DNA of 64,000 nucleotides from Ilex aquifolium (lineage: Eukaryota; Streptophyta; Magnoliopsida; Aquifoliales; Aquifoliaceae). Shown piece after piece: positions 1 through 11,554 of this stretch. Position 1 is the stretch's first letter, and every line of letters begins with the position of its first letter. The notes beneath the pieces are model-generated. The model was not told the DNA's origin. It saw nothing but the letters and a program-made list of their open reading frames with translations, and made no database searches. The translations under genes and the position numbers were made by a program. Location: NCBI GenBank assembly GCA_951799425.1, contig OX637398.1:21772270-21836269 (forward strand), written 5' to 3'.

Positions 1-589
1 AACGCGATTGAGCAGAATGAGAGTACTAAGCGTGCCAAAGAGCTCGGCCTGAGCTTCCAGATTCTTTGGAACAGGGTTTGGGAAGGGGATCAATTCACAT
101 AGGGAAACTATAGTAGTTTACCTGCTCGGGAGCTCGGCTAATCCACTCTTCAATGAAGTCTCTTGCTCCTAGAGAGTATACTGATAAAAAAAGGGGGTGA
201 TTACACAATATGCTGGTAAAATTCAGATATTTTCTCCAGTTGAGGGCTTTGCCTAATACTTACAGTTAATTCTGAGCCTAGCCAGATCTTTAGGCTAGAA
301 CTTTGCTCCTTTCTCGTAACGGCCGCTTGAATTGTGCAACGGCTACGGGTATGTTGGGGCGGTTGCGAATTTGGTGCCTGGACAAGCGTCTGTTGCCACT
401 GAGGGGGTGCTTGGTGGTTGCCAGCTGTCCTCCACTTCGTCTCCTCTGAGGTGTGGATTGAGGGAGCTCGAGGTCAGGGATAAGGGCCTCAATGGTATTG
501 GTCTTCCGACCTTCAGGTCTGGGCTCCCAACCTGCGAGGCTGAACTGGACAAATCGAGCTCAGCCTTTGGTATTTCCTAGGTATCATCA
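1..589 (-). repeat. 3' LTR of element A (cut by window start)
   Basis: Positions 1-589 match 25867-26444 at about 92 percent by eye, with a few small length differences. Read on the minus strand it begins TGATGATACCTAGGAAATAC. It is the 3' copy because a purine tract, not a primer site, adjoins it at 590. About 13 bp of its far end lie before the window. Confidence 0.95.
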
Positions 590-607
590 GTTGCCCCCCA
601 GTCCCTG
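590..607 (-). other. Polypurine tract of element A
   Basis: On the minus strand this reads AGGGACTGGGGGGCAAC and ends directly against the LTR start TGATGATACC. This is the expected place for plus-strand priming in reverse transcription. Elements B, C and D have similar G-rich tracts at the same place. Confidence 0.8.
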
Positions 608-785
608 CTCAAACAGGTTTATTTGAGCTAGGATTGAGCTATGGGTGGGGTGAGCGAGGTTGCCTGGGGTCGACCTTTATTTGCGCATGATGGGACATCA
701 TTCTGATGGTTATGACGGACGTGCAATAATTCTTTTCTCGTTTCTCGCGCACGTCCCTTATTTCGAGGGTCCACGTATGCTTGTC

Positions 786-792
786 TTTAAAT
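786..792 (+). promoter_or_regulatory. TATA-like box of the first opposite-strand gene in element A
   Basis: TTTAAAT lies about 500 bp before the start ATG at 1291. Elements B and C have a TATA-like box at almost the same distance from their matching genes (37965-37975 and 17805-17814), and the flanking bases are similar, for example TGCTATTGTAGAC here and TGTTATTGCAGAC in B. The shared position suggests these genes have their own promoter rather than using the LTR. Function is inferred. Confidence 0.5.
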
Positions 793-1290
793 GCTATTGT
801 AGACAAAAAAAATTGTCTTTCATTTTCTCGAATTATCTTCACATTCTGTCTTTAGGCTTTACTTTTTCTCTTTTTCCCTTGCAATTTCATCTTCTTAAAT
901 TTGTTGGAGATCTAGGGCTTCGTTGGTGATCCCCAAATTTAATTTGAAGATTCTGCGAGGCTAGCTTAGTTCGTTCCTCGGATTTGTCCTGGGTTTTTGG
1001 TTGTCGCTCGTTTACGACTAGGTACGCACTTTGCCCTGTTCTTCTTTTCTTCTTTTCATTCTGGATCCCTCGAATTCGAGGTGATTTTTTAATTTTTGGA
1101 CTTTTCGCTTCTGTTATTTTAAAAATCGAGGTCGTTCCTTGTCCTTCCTTCCTCTCTTATTGGATCCTTATTCTACTGTTAGGATCTTTCTCTTCGGTCG
1201 ATGGTGTCTTGACCCTTCGGCCCTCAGGGACTGTTTTGCTAACGTTCCTTTCCCTTGTACCTCTTTCCATCTCCCTTTCTCCAACCCTAC

Positions 1291-3797
1291 CATGTCTGCC
1301 TCTTCTGAAGCTACCGCTTCATCTGTCTCTCTTGCCATGGGCGAGAGGTCTCCTGAACTAGAGGAGGATGACCTAGGCGATGTGGGGGATGAGATAGACA
1401 AATTTCCTGGTGTTGATTCTATTGATGCTGGGAAGAGGTCGAGGTCCTTATTCCATCACCTTCCCCTGTACTGAGGTCTACGAAATCTCAGAAAGGGAAA
1501 TCTAAGGTGAGCAAAGTTGGGATTTCTGGCAGTGCTGGAGAGACAGAGGTCGCCCCCAAAGCTTTAGACCTCATTGGTTTTAGTGAAGTCACCCCTCCTT
1601 TCATGAGCGTCCTTTCAGCTTGGTTTGGTTGTCCCCCGGGGTATGCAGTATTGGTGTCCACACGTGGACATTCGATATGAATCCCAGGTTCCAAAGAAAG
1701 TTAGCTTCTTCGTGGCTTCTTTCGAAAACGACCTTTGTTTCCCTATGCATCATTTTCTTAAAAGTGTCCTTCAACACTTCAACGTCTGACCCGCTCAACT
1801 TTCTCCCAATTTTTAGGGTGTTCTAGTGGGTCTTCTCGTTTTCTTCAAGAAAAACAAACGTGGTGTCCCCACCGTACCCTTGCTCATGAAGTTCTTCAAT
1901 ATTAAGGTCACCCCCTTTGACGGTTTCCTGTACATTGCTAAGCGGGTGAAGACTTGAGTTTTTATTACTGAGCTCCCACAAGGGTTGGAAGAAGCTTTTC
2001 TTCTTCGTGTCTGGGAAAGAATGGGAGTATAACCCCAGAGATGCAGCTGATACATTCCCTATACCTCGAGCTTGGTCTGCCCCTGATAATCTGGGTAAGT
2101 CTTGCCTGAGTAGGCTTGATCCAGCCTTAGTGTTTCTTTCTATTGACTTTGTTCGGCTTACTTCTTTCAGGTATTTGACCCGACCTTAGTGCTGAGGACA
2201 AGATATTTTGCTGGGCTTGGAGAGTTGTGAGCCAGAGAAATACTCCAAGCTTCTTAAGCCTAAGCTGCTTACTAAATTCGGGTTTAGTTCCCCCGAGGTG
2301 AGGGTAGAGACCCCTATTCCTATTTTCGTTGTTGGCGCAAAAGAGGTTGCTGGTAAGGCTTATGTCTTTTTATCCCTAACTCTTATTTTACTTCTTTCTG
2401 TTCTCACTGAGCTATTTGTTTTGGCTTTGCAGGTTCTAGCTTAATGGCTCCAGACACGGACGCTGTGAAGACTAAGATCGCCCTTATGAAGAAAGACAGA
2501 TGCGAGGGAAGACGCAAGGCAGAGGTCGGGTTTGGAAGTGACTCGACTCCTCTTTCGAAGGTGCAGAGGACAAAAGTGCCCCCTCCTCCTCCTTCCCAGA
2601 CGGTCCTTACGCCTCCACCGATTTTACAGAAGACCCCCCGACCTCAACTTCTCAAGGGACCTCCCCCTTTTTCCTCGTAAGGGCTCTTGGACAGGCTGGG
2701 GCCTCATCTTCTCTCTCGTTGGCAGAGGTTGCAGGGGTTTTGGAGTCCATTGCTTCTTGCCTGCGAGAGCCTCCTCCCTCCCGTCCTATTGAGAAGACTC
2801 ATCGTCTGCACGTAGAGGGTCTATCAGCAAAAATCGAGAAAGGCAGGAGCTCACTTATCAGGGACGTGGGGCTTGCTGCTGAGGTCATTGCCTCGGTTAT
2901 CCCTGAATCAAACATTCAGGAGGCCGTTGCTCTTCCTCTCTCTGCTGCTGCCACTACCGCCTTGTACGGTGTAACTTTGATAAGTTTTGATTTCACAAAG
3001 TCTTATTTCCGCTTTGTGCTATTGCCTTGTATTGACCTTGACTTTTCTTGTGTTTTTTCCAGTTGGCCATTCATGTAAGCGCTCTAGTGAGTCGGGTCCG
3101 GGTTCTAGGAAGCACAGCTGAGGAGGCTCAGAGGGCTTTGAAGGCATCTGAGCTCAAGGTTTCCGAGCTGAGCTTTTCTAATGATGATCTCAAAGCTTAG
3201 GTTGAGGGGCTGGGCTCTATCAACAAAGGCCTGGAGACTGAAGCTAGAAAAGCCAAGGATGAGCTCAAACTGAAGGCAAACAGTTTGTTCCAAGCTCACA
3301 AGGATGCCTTCGAGGCCCTTGAGTCCTTCAAGATAATGAAGAAAAAGTATAACATATTGGCTGAGGTCGACGCTACTCTACTGAAGGAGATTGAGGCTGA
3401 GAGGGCTGCAGCTCGGAAGAAGGATGCTGCGATCACTGAGCTCAAGGACGAGGCTGCCACCAACTGGGCTACTAGGTACCTTGCTTTTCAAGATCAAGCT
3501 ATGGAGAGGTATCTAGACCTGGAATTTGAATTCAACCTCCCTTTGGATAAGGAGAAGGTGAAGCCAAGTGCTAAGAAGGAGGTAAAGGTCTCGACTCCTA
3601 TTGCTTCCGAGGTGGAAGGTAATGGGGTCGAAGTTCCTGAGGCTCAAGTTTCTGAGCTCACCTTTGATGGTGCCGAGGTGTCTGTTCCCCTAGCCGAGGT
3701 CCCTGCTTCTGAGACTCCCTTTGACTTTACTCCAGCGGCTGTTCCTGAGCTGCCCGAGCTGCCAGAAGCTACTGTTGAAGATGTTGTAAAGACCTAG
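1291..3797 (+). pseudogene. Opposite-strand accessory gene 1 of element A (gypsy-type-transposon motif plus coiled coil)
   Basis: The gene runs against the element. Its N-terminus, MSASSEATASSVSLAMGERS, matches the same gene in C (MSASSGATPSTVSLFGDRS) and B (MSTSFEVTASSVSLAMGNRS), which fixes the start. An acidic stretch with PGVDSID follows. Next come a conserved block containing KKVxFFVASFEN and a HPFLKxxLxHFN-like motif (about 1680-1800), a basic segment near MAPDTDAVKTKIALMKK (2444) and an Ala/Glu/Lys-rich coiled coil (about 3100-3500). The acidic tail ends EDVVKT. Intron-like gaps with GTAAG and CAG ends separate the coding blocks, as is known for antisense genes of Tat elements. The middle block resembles the family named 'putative gypsy type transposon' (Pfam Transposase_28). 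The role is unknown; binding of the element's own RNA or DNA is only a guess. Some breaks are present. Confidence 0.65.
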
Positions 3798-4393
3798 GAC
3801 TTTTTCTGTATTTCTTTTTGTACCTTGTAGCAATCTTTATACCTAACCCTTCTGAGGAATGAAAAAATTATTTTGGTCCAGTATTCTTGTATCTTTGTAT
3901 ATTCTTATGTTTTTGTATTTTTCTCTGTATTATGTCTTTTCCCCCCTACTCCAAACAGGTCTTGGCTTATTTGGAGTATGGTGCCTGTTTTTTGCTATTC
4001 CTATGCCTCCCTTGCTTGATTTGCACCATTCTTCGCTGTATTGTTTCGAGCTGCCTGTACTTAAGCTCCATTTTTTTGTGTAAGCTCTGCTCGGCTATTC
4101 TGTTCCTTTAGTGTCGTACATTTTTTGGACCGACATGTACGGATCCGGGTGAAAAGCAATGAATGGACTTTTATTTGTGCCCACCTACCTTCACCTTCCT
4201 TTTTAAGGCACCGCTTTCCTTAGCTGTTGCCATGATTATGGAAGTGTAACGGTTGCCTCTTTGCTTTCGCATGCCTTTTGCTTCCTGAAAACTTGGGATT
4301 TATTCCTTCTTACGTAAAACTTGAGATTTCTTACTTTCTACATTCCCAATTCCCTTTAGAACTTTCCTTGCATTCTGCTTTCTTTTTGGCTTC

Positions 4394-5560
4394 ATGGCTT
4401 CCTCTCCCACTCAATTGTTCAAACATTGAGCCTAGGCTATGATTGATGTGCCATGGTATTCGGTCTTTCTGCTCCCCTCTATGGTTACGGCTTCGGAGGT
4501 GGAGGAAGTTAAGAGGCGATACCTTCTGCTTGACGCCTTGGTCATTCGAGTTCCAACACGCGATGAGCCTTACAACCTTCTCATTCGACGGGAAGTTTGC
4601 TTCTTCAAAGGCGCTTTCGAGATGGGTCTTCGTTTACCCATCCATCCCGCCGTTAGAAGGGTTCTGGCCTTCTATGGGTTGTGCCCCTCTCGTCTTTCTC
4701 CAGAAGGATGGGGTGCTCTGATAAGCTTTTTTATTTTTTGCTGTCTGCAAGGCAACATTGATTTTTCCACTGTTGTCGAGTTCCTTTACTTTTATGATCT
4801 TCCTTTTGACATGCCCCCTGCTTTAGTCGCTTCACATGGAGGCGCCACTTTGACTCTCTGCTGGTCCTCGATGCCCTTAGCTCTCCAGAGGGGTGGACTC
4901 AACATTTTTTTCTATATTTTTGGGGACTCCTGGGAGTCTGTTGAGGCGCTGTTTGTTGAGGCGTGGTCTGAGCGTGCCCGGATCCCTCGCTCTTAGGGGC
5001 GTTTCTCTGATAGAGGTAAATGATTAGGATTTTTTACTCCCATCCGTTGTTTGCAAATATTATGATGAGTCCTAATTGTGCTTGTGTTGTGCAGGTGCTC
5101 CTAGTCTGACGCCTGACGAGTTGGTGAGGGTCAGTCGAGTGGCTTGTGTTGAAGCGGTTCCTTTGTCGTCGTTAGTTACTTCCTAGAACCTTCTCTGGTT
5201 AGGGACCGGAGCTAGCTCTGCTGCCGTTCTGGATGCTATCTCACACCCTTTTCCTCCTATTATTGATGTAGACTCCTCTCCCACTGAATCGGATGAGGAT
5301 GTTGTTACTTCCTCATGGAAGCGCAGAAGGGGCAGCTCATCACCACAATCGTTAGGTTCTTCCTCTAGTGAGATTAGGTTTACAACTGCTGAGCTGGAGC
5401 TTGCATTACGGAATGCGAGCCTCAAAAAGCAGCTCTCTGAGGTGGAGAAGGAATGGGATGAGCTGAAGGCTGAGAATGCTCGTCTGCGGGCTATGAACGT
5501 GCAGTTGGAGGAGGAGATATTTGAGCTAAAGTGGGGACTTGGGGCGGCTTATAACTTTTT
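4394..5560 (+). pseudogene. Opposite-strand accessory gene 2 of element A
   Basis: The start is at MASSPTQLFKH, matching MAPSPTSLFKQ in B and MAAPVSPLFKE in C. The first exon holds the motif REVCFFKGAFEMGLRLPIHP, followed by VLAFYGLCPSRLSPEGW, which is the core of the 'putative gypsy type transposon' family. After an intron-like gap (acceptor near 5095) the second part has a Ser/Asp-rich linker and a nuclear-signal-like basic patch (SSWKRRRGS, about 5310). It ends in a leucine-rich coiled coil (KAENARLRAMNVQLEEEI, about 5460-5530). It lies downstream of gene 1 on the same strand, about 600 bp away. The motif shared with gene 1 suggests the two are paralogues. One or two breaks are seen compared with C. 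The function is not known. Confidence 0.65.
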
Positions 5561-5820
5561 CTCTTCTTCTTTCTGTAACCCTGCCATACTTATGAATTTA
5601 AAACCATTTTTTTTCTATTGGATGCCTTGCTTATTATTTTACTTTGATAGTTGCAATGCTTAGGCTGAAAAGCCCAGTTGATGTAGCGAGCTGAATCAGT
5701 CTCGGTTTTCTAGGAGAACTTTGTTTTTCTGGAAGTGAGTCTGAATTTTGCAAGGTATGAGGCCTGTTACCAATATGAGGAACGTGACTGTTTGTCAGGA
5801 GCTTTTTTGCTTATGATCTA

Positions 5821-6271
5821 GAGAGCTCATCTCTTATTTATGAACTGAGGAGCTCATCTTTTGTTTATGAGCTGAAGAGCTCATCGTTTGTTCATGAGCC
5901 GAAGAACTCATCATTTGTTCATGTGCTGAAGAACTCATCATTTGTTTATGAGCTGAGGAGCTCATCTTTTGTTCATGAGCTGAAAAACTCATCTCTTATT
6001 TATGAGCTGAAGAGTTCATCATTTGTTTATGAGGTGAGGGACTCATCTTTTGTTCATGAGTTGAAGAGCTCATCGTTCGTTTAGGAGCTGAATAGCTCAT
6101 CTTTTGTTTATGAGCTGAGGAGCTCATCTTTTGTTCAAGAGCTGAAAAACTCATCTCTTATTTATGAGCTGAAGTGCTCATCGTTCGTTTATGAGTCGAA
6201 TAGCTCATCTTTTATGTATGAGCTAAAGAACTCATCGTTTGTTTATGAACTAAAGAGCTCATCTTTTGCTT
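5821..6271. repeat. 27-bp tandem repeat array, element A 3' region
   Basis: From 5840 to 6271 there are exactly sixteen 27-bp units (432 bp), preceded by a partial unit. The consensus core is ATGAGCTGAAGAGCTCAT followed by a T-rich spacer. The core is an inverted repeat with 7-bp arms ATGAGCT and AGCTCAT around a 4-bp loop, so each unit can fold as a small hairpin. The array lies just past the integrase end of A and just past the end of opposite-strand gene 2, that is, where the two opposing genes meet. B and C carry the same unit at the same place. Tandem arrays in the 3' region of Tat elements are known. Confidence 0.95.
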
Positions 6272-6445
6272 GAAGCTGATAATGGGATGTCGATTGAGCT
6301 TAAGCTTGTTGTTTCATTGATGATGCACTTTTACAAGTGTTTACTGAAAAAATTTCTTCAGATGGTGAGCATTCCAGGAGTGAGACAAGATTTTCCCTTC
6401 CTCTGTTTGGAGCTCGTAATTCCCAGGCCTAATTATCTTTGTTAT

Positions 6446-7032
6446 TGATGGTACCAAAAATTAATCCTAAGTATGAGCTCATCCCAGGGGATCAGATCGG
6501 GAGGTCAGTTCGGAGCTCTAAAGCTCAGAGGGCCAGAACCTGAGCTCCCTCATGCGAAATTATAGCCGAAATGATAAGGAAGTAGCTGGATGATAGCTGG
6601 CACCCCCGAAGCAATAGCCAAGCAACATCCTGGGCGTAAAACTCTTAATTGACCAAGATCCCTTCCTAGAATTAAGGGGAATTCCATGGATGAAGGGCAA
6701 AGATCTCAGTAGAGATCTCTTAGAGGTAGGAAAGGTATTATAAATACTGTACATTGCCCCAACCAAAGGGGAGAGAGGAACCTTAGCAACTTCAAGAGAG
6801 CAATCTGTAACACCCATTGGATGAATACACATCTCAGGAGCAAGAGCCTCCATTGCAGAGTGGACTAGCAGAGCTCATCAGCCGGTGAACCACTATATTT
6901 CCACTGTGTTACACACACCACACCTCTGATAACCAGAACATTTACCTACCAATTCATGAGCCTTGTAGCTCAGATCTATTCTTAACTATTAACATCAAAC
7001 TCACTGCTTATTTGCGTGAAATAACACCATCA
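6446..7032 (+). repeat. 5' LTR of element C
   Basis: Starts TGATGGTACCAAAAATTAA and ends AATAACACCATCA. It is the same length as the right copy (587 bp), with about 18 substitutions between them, mostly C/T and G/A changes. A TATA-like stretch (TATTATAAATA) sits near 6738. Confidence 0.96.
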
Positions 7033-7176
7033 GTTATGATGAATGGGCCTTCCTAGTTGGGTCCTAGCTTTCCATGAGTGGGATCCTTTCCTGCGGAGAG
7101 GAGTTTTTTGAGGACCAGATCTCCGACTTTGAAACTTATGTGCCTTACCCTCTCGTTGTAATATCTGGCTGTCTTT
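7033..7176 (-). repeat. 144-bp copy of flanking element A DNA inside the left LTR of C
   Basis: 7033-7176 equals 18574-18717 except for one base. The right copy is the proper flank of C: the GTTAT target site followed by the integrase C-terminal region of A on the minus strand. The left copy begins with the same GTTAT directly after the end of the left LTR, then joins the gag region of C. Such a join is expected if an allele with a solo LTR at this site recombined with the full-length allele; an assembly error is the other option. The two copies are more alike (0.7 percent) than the LTRs (3.1 percent). Confidence 0.9.
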
Positions 7177-10100
7177 GAAACTTCTGTCCCCAAAGAGAAG
7201 AGGAAATGTTAGAGACCGCTTAGGCCCTCCGCAACCTAAGCTACAGCCTAGGTATGCACCCTGGCAATTTACCCCGCTCACTGCCGCTGTATCCCAGGTC
7301 CTATATGAGGTCCAGAATGAAAAGTTCATGAGGTGGCCACCTCAGATGAATGCAGACCCAACAAAGAGAGACCCCACAAAATATTGTGACTACCACAGAG
7401 ACCATGGTCATCACACCGATGATTGCATTCAACTAAAGAAAGAGATCGAGTTTCTAATCCAACGGGGGTAGTTTCGTCGCTTTGTGGCCCATGATAATCA
7501 AAATCGAGCTCTTCCACCTCCGCCACCTCAACAACAGGCACCTGCACCACATCAACAACCCCTAGGGGAGATCAGAGTAATATCTGGGGGGTTTTTAGGA
7601 GGAGGAGAATCTAGCTCAGCCAGAAAAGTACACCTCCGAAGGATCAGAGCCGGAGAAGCTCTCGAAGTGCACACTGTGTCCAAAACACCGCGCCTAGACA
7701 CAACTATCACTTTTTCATATTCAGACTTAGAAGGATGTCAATATCCCCACGATGATCCCCTGGTGGTAAGAGCTGTGGTAGCCAACAAAACCATTCATCG
7801 AGTCCTGATTGACAACGGCAGTTCGGCAGACATCATTTTTGCGTCTGCATTCGATAAGATGGACATAGGGAGGGAAAAACTCGAGCCTGTGAGTGCCCAC
7901 CTGCTGGGTTTCTCAGGAGAAAGGGTGTTACCCTTAGGGTCAATTCAGCTTGTGCTCACCCTGGGTGACCTGCCTTGCCAAACCACTACAACCGTAAAGT
8001 TCCTAGTGGTTGACGCACCTTCTGCGTACAATATTCTGCTTGGAAGACCTTCCCTCAATTCTATGAGGGCCATTCCATCTGCCTACCACCTGGTTGTCAA
8101 ATTTCAAACAGAGAATGGAGTCGGAGTGGTCCGAGGAGACCAGTGTATAGCAAGGGAGTGCTACATGGCATCTGTGAAGAGGAAAGAGGTTGAGAACATC
8201 CAACTGGATGAACTTGACATGAGGGTTGAGCTGGAAACTAGACCAATCCCATCGGAAGAACTGGAGCCTATACAACTCGACGAAGAGCTAGAACATCTCG
8301 TTTACGTAGGGTCCAAGCTGAGCAGAGAGATTAAAGACCTCCTCATCCAATTTCTGAGGAAAAATATGGAAGTATTCGCCTGGAAACAAGAAGATATGGA
8401 AGGTATTAACTCCTCAGTCATCACACATAAGCTCAGTGTGAATCCTACCTGCAAGCCCACCAAACAAAAGAGGAGTTTCGCCCCAGAACGTCAGAAAGCC
8501 ATCAATGAAGAGGTCAACAAACTTCTCCATGCCAGAGCCATTAGGGAGATGGATTACCCAGTGTGGCTAGCCAATGTCGTCCTCGTTAAGAAGACCAACG
8601 ACAAGTGGCGCCTCTGCATTGACTTTACTGAACTTAATCGGGCTTGCCCTAAGGACAGCTTCCCCTTACCTCGGATAGATCTGATTGTGGATGCTACCGC
8701 TAGACATGAGCTCCTCAGCTTCATGGACGTCTTCTCTGGGTATAATCAGATTAGGATGGATCTTACCGACCAGGAGAAAACCTCCTTCATAACCGAGCAA
8801 AGGACATACTGTTACCAGGTTATGCCCTTCGGATTAAAGAATGCTGGAGCCACTTATCAACGCCCGGTGAATAAAATATTCCAAAAGCAGATTGGGACGA
8901 CCATGGAGGTCTACATTGATGATATGTTGGTCAAATCACTGAAAGCAGAGCTCCACATCAAGCACTTGACAGAATTTTTTCAGGTCCTGAAGGAATACAA
9001 AATGAAGCTCAATCCCGCCAAGTATGCCTTTGGGGTTTCCGTTGGGAAATTTCTGGGTTTCATAGTTAATAGCGGAGGGATAGAGGCTAACCCAGAAAAA
9101 GTAAAGGCAATTCTGGATATGCAACCGCCATCCAACACAAGGGAGGTACAACGTCTGATAGGAAGAATAGCTGCCCTAAGTCGTTTTGTGTCCAGATCAA
9201 GTGATAAGTGTCAACCCTTCTTTCAAGTCCTAAATAGGGCCTTCCTATGAGACGCCCAGTGTGAGGAAGCGTTCAAGGCGTTGAAAGGTTACCTGAGCTC
9301 CCCACCCATTTTGGTAAGCCCGTTGGAAGGCGAGGTCCTTACTCTATACTTAGCCGTCTTAGATTTCTCAACAAGTGCAGCGTTAGTAAGGGAGCAGGAA
9401 AGAGCTCAGCAACCAGTTTATTACTGTAGCAGAGCTCTGAGGGGGGCAGATGAGAGATATCCAAATATGGAGAAGCTTGTTTTAGCCTTAGTTACGACTG
9501 CCAGGAGGCATAGGCCATATTTCCAAGCTCATACTATCGAGATCCCTACAGATCAGCCGATGAAACAAGTATTACGTAAACCAGAGACTTCGGGTAGGCT
9601 GGTTAAATGGGCCATCGAGCTCAGTGAGTTCGATATTAGGTACAAGCCAAGAACAGCCATCAAAGGACAAATACTGGCAGATTTCATAGCAGAATTCACA
9701 ACAGGAACACCCATGGGGGCCATGCAGTTGGTACCTGACCTCCCCACATAGAAACTTTTAGTAGATGGAGCTGCCAACGCCTAAGGTAGCGGTGTTGGCT
9801 TAATTTTGACTTCACCTGACGAAATAGATGTTGAATATGCACTTAGATTTGGGTTTAAGGCCTCAAACAATGAGGCGGAGTATGAGGCTGTTATAGCAGG
9901 GCTCAATCTTGCTCACTCAATGGAGGCCGAACAGCTGGAGATCTGCAGTGACTCCCAGCTCGTGGTAAAACAGATAGAGGGGTCTTATGAGGCCAAGGGC
10001 AAGAAAATGATCCTTTACCTCAGAAAGGTACAAGGGCTGGTCAGGAAGTTTGTGCAAGTCAAGATTATACATGTCCCTAGATCAGAAAATTCTCGAGCAG

Positions 10101-11464
10101 ATGCGCTAGCGAGACTAGCAACTGCTTCACAGGAGAGCTTGGGTAGGTTGATACCAGTAGAGCATTTGGCGGAGCCATCAGTAAGAGTTGAAAAGGAAGA
10201 AGTGTTCCCAGTTCTTTCCCCACCAACTTGGATGGACTCCATTAGGGAATATCTTCAGAACGGAGCCTTGCTAGCAGACCTTAAGGAGGCCGCAAAGATA
10301 AGGGTAAGGTCAGCCAGATTCTCTATTTTGCAGGGAAACTTATATAAGCGAGGATTCTCGATGCCTCTCCTCAAATGTGTAGGAGATGAGGATGCTAATT
10401 ACATACTTAGGGAGATACATGAAGGAATTTGTGGCAATCATATCGGAGCTCGAGCCCTGGCAGGAAAAGTCTTGAGGCAGAGATATTATTGGCCCACTAT
10501 GCTAAAGGATGCCACCGATCTGGTTAAAAGGTGTAAGATGTGTCAGATACATGCCAACATCTCTCATTGTCCACCAGAGCTCCTAACATCGGTGGTAAGC
10601 CCTTGGCCCTTCCAACAATGGGGATTGGACATTCTTGGCCCTCTTCCCACCAGCGTAGGGTAGTGTAAATTCGCCATCATTGGGGTGGACTATTTCACTA
10701 AATAGACAGAGGTGGAACCTCTGGCAACAATCACAGAGCAGAAGATTCAGAATTTCACATGGAAGTCTATAGTCTGTAGATTTGGGGTACCTAGAGCAAT
10801 TGTTTCTGACAATGGTAAGCAGTTTGACAACCCCAAGTTCAGAAAGTTCTGTACAGAACTAGGGATAAATAATTATTTCTCGGCCCCAACCCATCCTCAG
10901 TCGAATGGACAAGCAGAAGTGACAATCAGAACAATTAAAGCAGCCTTGAAGACCAAGCTTGAGTCTTTGAAGGGAAAATGGGTAGAATATATTCCAGAGG
11001 TGTTGTGGGCATACAGAACAACCCCCAGGACTGCAACTCAAGAGACTCTATTCGCTTTGGCTTTCGGAACCGAAGCAGTATCACCTGTGGAGATAGGATT
11101 CCTATCCCCTAGAACTGAGTTATCAGAGTCTAAGCACAACGATGAATCCCTTCTGCTAAACCTTGATCTCCTGGATGAAAAGAGAGGAAGAGCTCTGCAA
11201 CACATTCAGAGTTATCAGAGAAAGACCGCAAGGTACTATGACAGGAAGGTCAGGCACAGAAGCTTCAAGGTAGGAGATCTGGTGCTTAGGAGGCTTTTGC
11301 TTGCAAGAAGGGATCCCACGCATGGGAAATTAGGGCCAAATTGGAAAGGCCCCTACATCGTTTCAAGAATAATTAGGCCCGGGAACTATGAGTTACAAAT
11401 AGAAGAAGGAAAGGTCCTACCATATTCTTGGAATGCCGAGCATCTTAAGAAGTTCTTTCAGTAA
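7177..11464 (+). pseudogene. gag-pol region of element C
   Basis: A Tat-type polyprotein region. The gag end has the zinc-knuckle pattern YCDYHRDHGHHTDDC (near 7385). The aspartic protease shows VLIDNGSSADIIF (near 7805) and YNILLGRPSLN (near 8025). RT spans about 8.45-9.2 kb with CIDFTELNRACPKDSFPLP, FMDVFSGYNQI, MPFGLKNAGATYQ and the catalytic YIDDM (near 8915). The RNase H that follows RT spans about 9.28-9.7 kb (CSRALRGADERYP). A second, archaeal-type RNase H spans about 9.8-10.13 kb (NNEAEYEAVIAGL, SDSQLVVKQI). Integrase spans about 10.3-11.46 kb, with HEGICGNHIGARAL, CKMCQIHA, VSDNGKQFDNPKF and the C-terminal motif GKLGPNWKGPYIV. It is the best preserved pol in the window, with about five breaks. 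Confidence 0.92.
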
Positions 11465-11554
11465 TTTTTCCTGTAATGAGATTATTCTCAATAAAAATAA
11501 ACAAATTCATGATTCATCCTTGCATGGCTTCCCAAAAGTAGCTAAAAAGCAAAC

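Noticed and set aside
5821-6271. CRISPR-like array
   Set aside because: The units are directly adjacent with no unique spacers, and the context is a plant retroelement.
7030-7329. Minus-strand frame across the left edge of C
   Set aside because: It joins the copied integrase flank of A with the antisense of the C gag region; not a gene.
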